From JANXQG01 sp963709175 (GTDB lineage: Bacteria > Planctomycetota > Planctomycetia > Pirellulales > Thermoguttaceae), in assembly GCA_963709175.1 (NCBI GenBank), contig CAVPVK010000007.1, positions 1,116,001-1,180,000 on the forward strand: a stretch of DNA of 64,000 nt, in the 5' to 3' direction. The notes under the pieces are model-generated. The model searched no databases. It had not been told where the DNA came from and saw only the letters and a list, made by a program, of their open reading frames with translations. Below are positions 54,395-62,002 of the stretch, one piece after another. The stretch's first letter is position 1, and each line of letters opens with the position of its first letter. Position numbers and translations under genes: made by a program.

Positions 54395-57267
54395 TCGACC
54401 ACCTCGTCTTCGCCTACCTTGGGTTGCGTTTTCTCATTGTCACTAGGTGGTAACGGAAACAGAATTGCCGTTTCCTCGGGGATTTCGCCATTTCTGTTAC
54501 CGCTACCGCCCTGAATTAGTTGATAAACCGTGCCGGGTCGGCCTCGCCCACCGCCGTGGTTATCAATCCAAGGTTCCAATTTGTCGGCTGCAACCAGCCG
54601 GCCCAGCGCCGCTTCGGCATCCTCTGCTTTTCCACGATACCGCCGACATTTTTGCATAAGTCGCCGCACGGTGATTTGACCGCCGCATTCCTGTATAACC
54701 CGCAGCAACTCACGCTGCTCCCGGACCTCTGGGTCCTCGGCGCCGCCACCGATGATCCCATAAACGCGAGCTGCCTCATCGCCGAACCACCGGGATAGTG
54801 CTACTCCCGCTGCGATGCTCTGCTCGTCCACTGCACCGACATCGGCCAAGGTCGTGTCGCTAGATTCTGCACGGATCAGGTGGACCAGCAGGGCGAACCG
54901 GGCCGAATAGCCTTCCAGTTTGGACCATGCCGCTGCCAACTCGCCAGTCATTTCGGCTTGCTCGACAGCATGGGCATTGTAGAAGGCAATCCACGCCTGC
55001 TTGCCCTCAGGGGTCAGCGCTATGTCTACGGGCTGAGGCTGCCCCTTTTCATCCTCGACCATGTCGAGGGCGAGCAGTCGCCCCACAAGAGCTTCCAGGG
55101 CCGCTTCGGTGCCTGCGGGCAGTTCATCCTCCGTCCATCGTTTCGGCCGCCGCGGAGGCATGGTGAACAACAACCGGGCGGCCAAGCCGTTGTCGAAGTG
55201 TTCTTTGTCGGGTTTGCTCATCGCCTCGGGGCCACCATCCTGGGGCTGATATCTGCCGATCAGGGCCGCCGCCAGCGCCTTGGGTTGCACCCCACCCGCG
55301 ATGCATACGGATGCCCGGGGAACGTGAATAATTCGCCGGCCAGTTTTGCGATCCACCGTCAGGGGGCCGGCGCGATGCATGGACAGCCAGTGGGCCACGT
55401 CGGCCCCCCGGCAACTCTTATACGCATCGAAGGAATTGACCCAGCCGGACAACTCATCGCGTGCCACAAGCAATCCTCGGGGGTGTTGCTCAAGCAACAC
55501 AGCCAGCGCTTCGACAGTACAGTCGCTCACCAGATACCGCATGGCCACCGGTTCCGCCGGAGCTTCCGGCATGGGCTCGCACCTTTTCTTGCCGGATTTC
55601 TTCCATTCTGCCAGGTCGGCATCGTGACGGGCTTTGTCATCGTTGTAATCTTCAAGCTGGTCCCGGTACGCTTTTAGGGCCTCGTTCTGCACTTGATAAA
55701 TGGGTTTCGTTGCCAGGTCGTGTGCAGGGCTCTTCAACGTGGGCCGGCGCTCGTCTTGTGCTGGTGCGGCCGCCGCGTCCCCGACGAATTGCCAGCCGGC
55801 CGCGTGGGACGAGTAGCGGCCCCAGAGAATATCCAGGGCTCGCAGCGTCACGCAATCGCGGCTGAAGATCTCATCGAAGCATTCAAAGCGGTTGCCGATC
55901 TTGTGGCACAGTTCCCAGCACATGGGGTCCATGTTGAAGTCCTGGCAGACAACGATGGGCAATTCCGGCCGGTACGGACAGGGCCGCTTGTTGTACTCGC
56001 CGGCCGGGCAGGGCGTGCCGTCCAGGTTGCGATTGAACATGTAGAATATCGCGCCGCCGGCATTCTCCCAGCAGGCTCCGACCTGCTCATTGAAGTCCTT
56101 GAGCTCCATCGTGCTCCGCATTTGCTCGATTTCCGCCGCGGGCAGGATGTCCCAGGCCGGCCAGGTGAAGGCCGCACCGTCCTCATACTCGCCCCGCCGG
56201 CAGCGTTCGACAAACTTTCGGAACCATGCGGCCCCAGGGCCTTTTCGGCTTGGCTTGCCGATGATCCAACACCAGCCGCGGCGATTGATTTCGTTTTCAA
56301 TCCGGTCGAGTCCAGGGCGAATGTGCAAGTCAAAACAACCATCAGGTTGATCGACCGCCTCGTCGAGAATCCCGCCATCCCAAGGAACGCCCTCGAACCG
56401 GGCGGCATTGTCCATGCCCATGACCCACAATTCCGCGCCCCAACGGGTCGTCAGCATGAGGTCGCTGCGCGAGACGTTTCTGCCGAGCTTTCCGCCTTCG
56501 ATCCACTCATCGGGAATGAGCTTCAAGAGGTCATTCCATCCGACGCGTTTTGCCTGCTGGTAGGTGGGAAGTCCGTAGAAATATCGCGGGTCGGGCCACG
56601 GCTTGGGCGGATTGTTGCGCAGGTGCGTGACGAGAAACCGCTTGGCAATGTCCGTCTTGCCGCTACCGCGGCCCGCGTCAAGGCCGACGAAACGAGCGCC
56701 GCAGGTGATCGCCTTCCATTGCTCGGCGTGATAGCGCAGCGGCCACCAGCGCGGAGTAGGACCGTATTGACGCTGCTGGTGACGCACGTCAGACGCTTCC
56801 GGTCCCGTCAGGTTTCCACCGTCGCTATCATGCTTGGTTTCGTCCGTCATTTCTCCGATGACCTTGCCCACCATCGCCGGCGGGAGCATCGAAGAATACA
56901 TCGCCTTCAGTTGCTCGTCAGCCTTCGCATCGCCATTGACCACGGCGACTTGTTGGCTGAGGTTGATTTCCGTCTTCTCGCCTTCGTTCTGCCCGTGCAT
57001 CTTCAAAATCAATTCTGCCGCCCGCAATCGTTCCCGCGTTCCCTCCTTCTTCTTTTCGAAGATCGCCAAGACTTGCTGCGGCAGCTTCTTGAATACCGCG
57101 GGCGGAATGTCCCATTTCTGCCGTATTGCCCTTTCAATCAAGCGGGCGTCTTGGCTCGGGGCCGCGGTGTTGCCGAGCAGGGTCTCGGGATGGCGCTCCG
57201 CCCCCCCATCCCCCGCCGCACGCTGTTCCAATCGCGATTGTCGCGCTCTCTTTCGTGCCCGGCTCAT
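54382..57267 (-). CDS. Chimera of terminase large subunit and DUF3987 protein
   Basis: 961 residues in one frame. The N-terminal half is a terminase ATPase: GLDAGRGSGKTD (Walker A, 199-205), ILDEAVD (Walker B, 302-303), and the nuclease start VVCQDFNMDP (Asp443) and FVGDAAA (Asp497). From about residue 513 the text is DUF3987, a domain of primase/helicase proteins of mobile elements: SPAHDLATKPIYQVQNEALKAYRDQ, RYLVSDCTVEALAVLLEQ, PRGLLVARDELSGWVNSFD and RASVCIAGGVQPKALA. The terminase lacks its last nuclease Asp and DUF3987 lacks its own P-loop region, so this looks like a deletion joint. Either half could still act. Confidence 0.75.
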   Translation of the reverse strand: MSRARKRARQSRLEQRAAGDGGAERHPETLLGNTAAPSQDARLIERAIRQKWDIPPAVFKKLPQQVLAIFEKKKEGTRERLRAAELILKMHGQNEGEKTEINLSQQVAVVNGDAKADEQLKAMYSSMLPPAMVGKVIGEMTDETKHDSDGGNLTGPEASDVRHQQRQYGPTPRWWPLRYHAEQWKAITCGARFVGLDAGRGSGKTDIAKRFLVTHLRNNPPKPWPDPRYFYGLPTYQQAKRVGWNDLLKLIPDEWIEGGKLGRNVSRSDLMLTTRWGAELWVMGMDNAARFEGVPWDGGILDEAVDQPDGCFDLHIRPGLDRIENEINRRGWCWIIGKPSRKGPGAAWFRKFVERCRRGEYEDGAAFTWPAWDILPAAEIEQMRSTMELKDFNEQVGACWENAGGAIFYMFNRNLDGTPCPAGEYNKRPCPYRPELPIVVCQDFNMDPMCWELCHKIGNRFECFDEIFSRDCVTLRALDILWGRYSSHAAGWQFVGDAAAAPAQDERRPTLKSPAHDLATKPIYQVQNEALKAYRDQLEDYNDDKARHDADLAEWKKSGKKRCEPMPEAPAEPVAMRYLVSDCTVEALAVLLEQHPRGLLVARDELSGWVNSFDAYKSCRGADVAHWLSMHRAGPLTVDRKTGRRIIHVPRASVCIAGGVQPKALAAALIGRYQPQDGGPEAMSKPDKEHFDNGLAARLLFTMPPRRPKRWTEDELPAGTEAALEALVGRLLALDMVEDEKGQPQPVDIALTPEGKQAWIAFYNAHAVEQAEMTGELAAAWSKLEGYSARFALLVHLIRAESSDTTLADVGAVDEQSIAAGVALSRWFGDEAARVYGIIGGGAEDPEVREQRELLRVIQECGGQITVRRLMQKCRRYRGKAEDAEAALGRLVAADKLEPWIDNHGGGRGRPGTVYQLIQGGSGNRNGEIPEETAILFPLPPSDNEKTQPKVGEDEVVEWTA

Positions 57268-57281
57268 TCACGTTGTTCGCC

Positions 57282-58175
57282 TCAGTAGTTGTTCCCGCCC
57301 GAAATGCCGTAGTTCCCCAGGCCGTCCTGCTGTTGTCCGTACCGTCGCCGTGGCGTCTGCTGGGCCATGGGCGCCGTCGAGCTTCCTGCCGGCCGTTGGG
57401 CATCCCACCGGATTTTTCCGCTGCGGATTTCATCAAGCCGCTTGTTGGCCCAATCCTTCTTGAACTGGTAGCGGTGTTCCACACGGCCAGTCTCATGGTT
57501 GTAGTCGATCGTGCCGCGATTCTCGTAGAGGGCCACGCCGACGAGGGTTGCGCAGAGTCGCACCACGGAAATGGTTGATTCGTTGACCACCAGGGGCAGG
57601 GTGTAGCCGCCCTCACGGAGATGGTCGTCGATCTCGGCCGTCTGGGTCTGGATCTCCAACTGAATGCGGTTGGCGATTTCCGCAAGACCTGCCGCGCTGT
57701 TGGGGTCGTTGGTGGAAAGCAAGGCCCAGCTTGCCACGTTGGAAACTCCGAACACGTTTTCAACATCGGCACGGATGCAGTACGATCCGATCGGAGGGGG
57801 CGAAACAATGACATTACCACCCTGCGTAATCGCCGCCGCGATAGCAGAAAGCTCGCTCGCTTGCTCTTGCCACAGTGCCCCCGGGCTTCCCGCTGCCAGC
57901 GTGCCGGAGAGAGCGGCAGCGGTCCAGGTGGCGAGCGCGGCTCCGACATTGGACTCGGTGAGGACCGCTGTGCCCACCGTGTTGTCCGTCGCTACGTTAT
58001 ACGCCACGCTCTGCGGCGCAGGCACGGCCAGCGTGCCGGACCAACCGAACCCATACGTTAGGCCAGCGCGCACGTCGCTAGGCTGGGGATACGGGCCATA
58101 GCCGTCCAGCAGCGCGTCGAGCGTGCTCAGGGTGTCCTCATCGAGGGACATTTCGCAGATGTTGTCAAGGAGCAT
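57282..58175 (-). CDS. Phage gp36-like (DUF1320) head-tail connector protein
   Basis: 297 residues from ATG 58175, overlapping the stop of the glycosyltransferase (TGATG), so translation is coupled. The N-terminal third (PQPSDVRAGLTYGFGWSGTLAVPAPQSV...DNTVGTAVLT) is a structural segment common in planctomycete phage-like proteins. Residues about 130-255 follow the gp36 pattern SYCIRADVENVFGVSNVASWA, RIQLEIQTQTAEIDDHLREGGYTLPL, VVRLCATLVGVALYENRG. The C-terminal tail is basic and Gln-rich. Probably closes the head or joins head and tail. Confidence 0.65.
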   Translation of the reverse strand: MLLDNICEMSLDEDTLSTLDALLDGYGPYPQPSDVRAGLTYGFGWSGTLAVPAPQSVAYNVATDNTVGTAVLTESNVGAALATWTAAALSGTLAAGSPGALWQEQASELSAIAAAITQGGNVIVSPPPIGSYCIRADVENVFGVSNVASWALLSTNDPNSAAGLAEIANRIQLEIQTQTAEIDDHLREGGYTLPLVVNESTISVVRLCATLVGVALYENRGTIDYNHETGRVEHRYQFKKDWANKRLDEIRSGKIRWDAQRPAGSSTAPMAQQTPRRRYGQQQDGLGNYGISGGNNY

Positions 58176-59341
58176 CACGCCCTCCGTGCCAGCCAGTTCA
58201 GTTCAGTTCGCCCAGGATTCTCCTCGTAGTAGCCTTTTTTCGCGAGGTTGCTCAGCCCGTAGAAATACTCCTCGTACATCGCTCCCACGCGCTCCAGCCC
58301 CCAGTTGGCCACGGCCCGCTCACGGATGTAGACCGGATCGAGCTTATGCACGTTGCGCACCGCCCAGCAGAACTGTTCGTGCGAACGGCAGCGGTAGCCG
58401 GTTCTGCCGTGTTCCACGGTCTCGGGAAACGCGCCCCAATCCGTGGTGATGACCGGCGTGCCGCAAAGCTGGGCCTCGACGTTGACGCCGCCAAAGGGTT
58501 CCAGGTACAGCGTGGGCACGAAGACGGCCTTGGCGTCTCCCATCAGGCTCGCCCGCCTGGCCACGTCCGCGAATCCCACGAATTCGAAGTTCCCCCGAAA
58601 CTCCGCATCCGTGCCCTTGAGGTATGCCGGCTGGCCCCCGGCGGCCGGCGTGTACTCCAGCGCGCCCTGACCGGCAATCAGCAGCCGCGCGCCGATCGCG
58701 CTGCAGGTGTCGATCGCCACTTGAACGCCCTTGCGGATGATGATGCGGCCGACGTACAAATAGTAATCGCCGGCATGCTTCCCCAGAGGGAAATCGGCCG
58801 CGTCGTAGTAGTTCGGGATCACGGCGTCCGTGAACTTGCCGTTGGGATCATTGGTGCCGGCACGGTTGGCGGCATGGGCGTAGCTTTCGTAGACGCAAAA
58901 AGGTGCAAACGTGCCGGAATAGCCGACGCCGAACTCCACCACGAGAAGCTGTTGGGGGGCCAATTCGTCGGCGATCATTTTTTGACACGAGCCGCCGATC
59001 AGGCAGAGGAAATCGGTGGGCTTGCAGCGCCGCTTGATTTCGGCCGTGGCGCGGGCGTTGGCCAGGGCCCAGTAAGAGACCGCGGGGTCCCACTTCACGT
59101 CGTACATCTGCGTGCGGAAGTCCTTGTCGCCGTACAGCAGCCGTTGTTCCTCCGAGGTGATCGTGGTCACATGTTCGGCGCACTGCGGCAGCGAGCCTTC
59201 CGCGCCGTAGTGATATACGGTATGCCCCCGCTGGTGCATCATCTTGCAGAAGTTGAGCACTTTTTGGGTGTAGGCGCAGCCGCAGTGGGCCTTGGTGGTC
59301 TGCGTGTGCGGCAGGGCGACGACGTGGAACGTGTGCGGCAT
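58175..59341 (-). CDS. Glycosyltransferase, GT4-like (GT-B fold)
   Basis: 388 residues from ATG 59341 (MPHTFHVVALPHTQTTKAHCGCAYTQKV). The N-terminal half is the acceptor domain (MMHQRGHTVYHYGAEGS). The C-terminal half has the nucleotide-sugar pattern GDYYLYVGRIIIRKGVQVAIDTC, LLIAGQG, NFEFVGFAD and LEPFGGVNVEAQLCGTPVITTDWG with the E-x7-E motif. The open frame continues upstream into the collagen-like gene, but only by chance. Phage-borne transferases can modify the host surface or virion fibres. The adjacent collagen-like fibre is a possible substrate. Confidence 0.85.
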   Translation of the reverse strand: MPHTFHVVALPHTQTTKAHCGCAYTQKVLNFCKMMHQRGHTVYHYGAEGSLPQCAEHVTTITSEEQRLLYGDKDFRTQMYDVKWDPAVSYWALANARATAEIKRRCKPTDFLCLIGGSCQKMIADELAPQQLLVVEFGVGYSGTFAPFCVYESYAHAANRAGTNDPNGKFTDAVIPNYYDAADFPLGKHAGDYYLYVGRIIIRKGVQVAIDTCSAIGARLLIAGQGALEYTPAAGGQPAYLKGTDAEFRGNFEFVGFADVARRASLMGDAKAVFVPTLYLEPFGGVNVEAQLCGTPVITTDWGAFPETVEHGRTGYRCRSHEQFCWAVRNVHKLDPVYIRERAVANWGLERVGAMYEEYFYGLSNLAKKGYYEENPGRTELNWLARRA

Positions 59342-59343
59342 GC

Positions 59344-60262
59344 TTAGTTCACCTTGTTGATCCATGCCCCGGCGGTATAGGTCAGGCTCCCGGAGAAGAC
59401 CAGGTTGATCGTGATGGCCGTATTGGCCTTGCACAAAAGCGACATGGAGTACAGCGTGTACTGGCCCACGGCGTTGAAGGATTGGGCAGCGGCCGAGGCC
59501 AGCCAGCCGGTGAACGTGGCCGTGCGCCTGGGTGTTCGTGGGATCGTAGTAGGTGACCTGCATCTGCACGCTGCCGCTGGTGAAAGCGGTGATGCCGATC
59601 CAGCCGCCCACCTCGTACAGGTGCAGGTTGCTGTCGTTGGGCGCACTGGAGGACACGGCGCCAGGGTTGGATCCCGTGATGCCCGTCATGCCGGTGGCGG
59701 AGGGAGACCATCCTGCGCGAGCAGGCCCTGTAGCCCCAGTGACACCTGAGTTGCCTTGCGGCCCCGTCGCCCCGGTGACGCCCGTGTTGCCTTGGACGCC
59801 TTGCGGCCCTGTAGCCCCAGTAACACCGGCATTACCTTGCGGCCCTGTCGGCCCAGTGACACCTGAACTCCCTTGGCACCTTGCGACCCTGTAGCCCCGA
59901 TAGCACCCGTATTGCCCTGGATGCCTTGCGTGCCCTGCGGTCCCGTAGCCCCAGAAGGCCCCACAACACCCTGCGGCCCAGTGGCCCCAGTGGCACCCGG
60001 ATTGCCTTGGACGCCTTGTATCCCATTGGGACCGGTGTAGCCTTGCGGTCCGACAGGTCCCGTAGCGCCGGTGTAGCCGGCGTTTCCTTGCACACCCTGC
60101 GCGCACGGTCGCGCCGGTCGCTCCTGTCGCGCCAAGAGTCGTGAACAACGAACAGATCGTCTGGAAATTGCCCAGGAGGCTGTCCATGGGCGTATTGCCG
60201 GGATTGCCCAGCGTGTAGATGGTCTGCCCGGCAACTGTTACCGACGCAACAGTGCGTGACAT
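59344..60262 (-). CDS. Collagen-like fibre protein, frameshifted
   Basis: ATG 60262 starts MSRTVASVTVAGQTIYTLGNPGNTPMDSLLGNF. Gly-x-y triplets follow in two frames: GATGATGAT, then QGNAGYTGATGPVGPQGYTGPNG..., then GVTGPTGPQGNAGVTGATGPQG, joined by shifts near 60110 and 59880. A globular end (LHLYEVGGWIGITAFTSGSVQMQVTYYDP), after a third shift near 59525, closes with LLCKANTAITINLVFSGSLTYTAGAWINKVN at 59344. About 305 residues. Triple-helical phage proteins of this kind form tail or head fibres. Repetitive G/C sequence may have caused some of the indels. Confidence 0.75.
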
Positions 60263-60504
60263 GGCATGGTCCTTTCGTTATTCGGATTTCCGCCCGTAGC
60301 CACTCCCTGCGTGTTGCATTTGCACTGCTGCAAGCGCTCCGCGGCCCGTTCCACGTCAGCCTCGGCGTAGTGTGCCACGCCGTTGAGCACAATCGCGGGT
60401 TCCGCTCCCACGTCGGCCAGCGCCCGCCGGATAGCGCCATAGGGCTTTTGGAGGGTGGCGCAGATTTGTCCGATGCTTTCAAGATGTTGCGTTTCTGTCG
60501 CCAT
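60238..60504 (-). CDS. Small HTH-like protein of the element
   Basis: 88 residues: HLESIGQICATLQKPYGAIRRALADVGAEPAIVLNGVAHYAEADVERAAERL reads like a MerR-type excisionase fold, with a helix-turn-helix and a wing. Its end overlaps the start of the fibre gene by 25 bp. Could be an excisionase or regulator. Confidence 0.6.
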   Translation of the reverse strand: MATETQHLESIGQICATLQKPYGAIRRALADVGAEPAIVLNGVAHYAEADVERAAERLQQCKCNTQGVATGGNPNNERTMPCHALLRR

Positions 60505-60553
60505 ATTCCCAGCCTACCCTTTTCCACCCATCCGCTTGCCAAAGATTGGCAAG

Positions 60554-60751
60554 CTACTCCACGATTACGAAGAACCGATGATCGCAATTCATGCACTTGG
60601 TCCGCTTGGCCCTTGTGCCGTCGCCCTGGTCTTGGCTGCGTAGCGTCTTCAGGTCGGTGCTATTGCATGCCGGGCATTGCACCACGACCCTTTCGACGAA
60701 AACGTATCGGAGCGAATCGTCTGCGGTGGGGTATTGGCCGGTCGCGCTCAC
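60554..60751 (-). CDS. Small zinc-ribbon protein
   Basis: 65 residues with CPACNSTDLKTLRSQ...KRTKCMNCDHRFFV, two Cys pairs about 25 residues apart. This pattern of nucleic-acid-linked zinc ribbon is frequent in planctomycete phage-like islands. First complete gene inside the right end of the element. Confidence 0.6.
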   Translation of the reverse strand: MSATGQYPTADDSLRYVFVERVVVQCPACNSTDLKTLRSQDQGDGTRAKRTKCMNCDHRFFVIVE

Positions 60752-60864
60752 GTTTTCTTCTCCTTCCCTGGTAACACAAATGGCTTTTTCCCCGTCGATT
60801 CGGTATTTCTGTTTCCGTTACCACGCAGAGAATTACCGAGCGGCGAATGTGCCCGTAATGGAAT

Positions 60865-61107
60865 CACTTTCCCGCCTCCTGGCGAACGATCTCGAGAATC
60901 CCGGCGCGGACCGTGGGCGTCAGAGTTGGCCATGCCTGGAGCAATTCCACCAGATCGCGGTCGTCGAGAATGGAATCACCGGAAAGTGCGTCGGAAAATG
61001 CGTCGCGCCTATCGGCGAACCCCGGTTTTCCCGAGGAATTCGGCTCTTGTTCGGTTCCTACCCGGGGAGCTTTTTGTAAACCTAGCCGAAACTTGGAGTT
61101 AAGTTAC
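60865..61107 (-). pseudogene. Short coding-like frame spanning attR, no start codon
   Basis: The minus-strand reading LNSKFRLGLQKAPRVGTEQEP, then FADRRDAFSDALSGDSILDDRDLVELLQAWPTLTPTVRAGILEIVRQEAGK, ends with TGA at 60865. It looks coding but has no ATG, GTG or TTG start before the TAA upstream. It crosses the direct repeat at 61056-61071, so its 5' part may have been lost at integration. Confidence 0.4.
61056..61071. repeat. attR-like direct repeat
   Basis: TCCTACCCGGGGAGCT, identical to the tRNA-Asn end at 52383-52398. Marks the right border of the integrative element. Confidence 0.85.
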
Positions 61108-61188
61108 CTGCCGACGGTCGGCAGTGCGGCCCGTAAATCAGAGCGAAGCGCGTAGATTACGCCGCGCCGTCTTTGAAAGGGTCTCAAC

Positions 61189-61303
61189 GTGGCCACCGTC
61201 TCCAAGAACGCCCCCAAGTATTGCCTGCACAAACCCAGCGGCCGTGCGTACCTCCGTATTCGCGGCCGTGTTGTTTACTGGGGCAAGCACGCCACCGAGA
61301 GCT
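61189..61303 (+). pseudogene. Phage-type integrase, N-terminal fragment
   Basis: The reading from GTG 61189, MATVSKNAPKYCLHKPSGRA and on to YLRIRGRVVYWGKHATES, is the arm-binding N-terminus of planctomycete integrases. It is cut after about 38 codons and joined to an unrelated gene fragment. It lies just outside attR, suggesting an older integration event at this spot. Confidence 0.65.
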
Positions 61304-61793
61304 TGGGCCCATCACGGGGAAGTGACCGACCGGCTGTTCAAGCAGGGAAAGTTCGACCTGATCGGGGACCGGTTGAAGCGCATTCGCGACGCCGGGCTGC
61401 TGGTCGGCGTTCGCGCACACGCCTGCCGTGGTCGACGCCGTCGAGTCCAACGGCTGGGACCTCGACTATTACATGACGTGCGTCTACGAACGGAACCGTA
61501 GCGAGGCGGATCTCGTGAAGCTGATCGGGCGGGACGCCCTCCCGGTGGGCGAGCCGTTCCTTAAGAGCGATCCGCCACGGATGTTCCGGGCGATCCAACA
61601 GACGAAACGGCCCTGCCTGGCGTTCAAGATCATGGCCGCCGGGCGGCGGCATGACGTGGCCCGGGCGTTTCAGGAAACCTTCGTGGCGATCAAGGCCACG
61701 GATGCGATCATTGTCGGGATCTACGACCGATACACGGACCAGGCCGCCGAGAACACTGCCCTGGCGAGAAGGTGTGGCACGGCACCGAGGTGA
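61304..61793 (+). pseudogene. TIM-barrel-like protein fragment, frameshifted
   Basis: Sense begins GEVTDRLFKQGKFDLIGDRLKRIRDAGLLVGV and, after a one-base shift near 61404, continues AHTPAVVDAVESNGWDLDYYMTCVYERNRS and CLAFKIMAAGRRHDVARAFQETFVAIKATDAIIVGIYDRYTDQ. This is the second half of a secreted planctomycete family resembling sugar-phosphate isomerase-like barrels. The first half is missing and replaced by the integrase fragment. Function unknown. Confidence 0.55.
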
Positions 61794-61831
61794 GGTTCAG
61801 CAGAGACGCTCCGTTTTCCGCAAGGTGAAAT

Positions 61832-62002
61832 ATGGCTAAACTAAGGAACCATGTGCTGACGGCCGTGCGGATGGCTATCGGCTTGTCTTTGGGGTCGGCG
61901 GTTCCAGCCGAGGAGCCGATCGTGCTGGAAAAATCGCTGTTGCGGATCAAGGTTGTTTCGCAGAGCGGCGCAATCCTGGAGATTAGAAAGGATAAAGTGT
62001 GA
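61832..62002 (+). CDS. 56-residue leader-like or truncated secreted protein
   Basis: ATG 61832 encodes MAKLRNHVLTAVRMAIGLSL with a signal-like segment, then EEPIVLEKSLLRIKVVSQSGAILEIRKDKV. The mature part matches the first strand pair seen at the start of large planctomycete sugar-active enzymes (L....LRI.V....GAI..I...). The TGA stop overlaps the GTG start of the oxidoreductase (GTGA), so the two are translationally coupled. It is either the stump of a larger gene or a real short protein. Confidence 0.45.
   Translation: MAKLRNHVLTAVRMAIGLSLGSAVPAEEPIVLEKSLLRIKVVSQSGAILEIRKDKV

Larger units (their letters stand above)
52383..61071. mobile_element. 8.7-kb integrative element (prophage-like) in tRNA-Asn
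   Basis: Bounded by 16-bp direct repeats, one of which is the tRNA 3' end, with a tyrosine integrase gene directly beside the tRNA. All genes run on the minus strand: small zinc-ribbon and HTH proteins, collagen-like fibre, glycosyltransferase, gp36-like connector, terminase/DUF3987 chimera, TubC-like/zinc-ribbon protein, XRE regulator, integrase. Portal, capsid and protease genes are missing, so it is a reduced prophage or a satellite. Confidence 0.8.

Noticed and set aside
58175..60262. A single 695-residue protein joining collagen repeats and a glycosyltransferase
   Set aside because: Between about 59525 and 59341 this frame is nonsense, while another frame encodes the proper fibre end with a stop at 59344. 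A clean ATG at 59341 starts the transferase. Two genes fit better.
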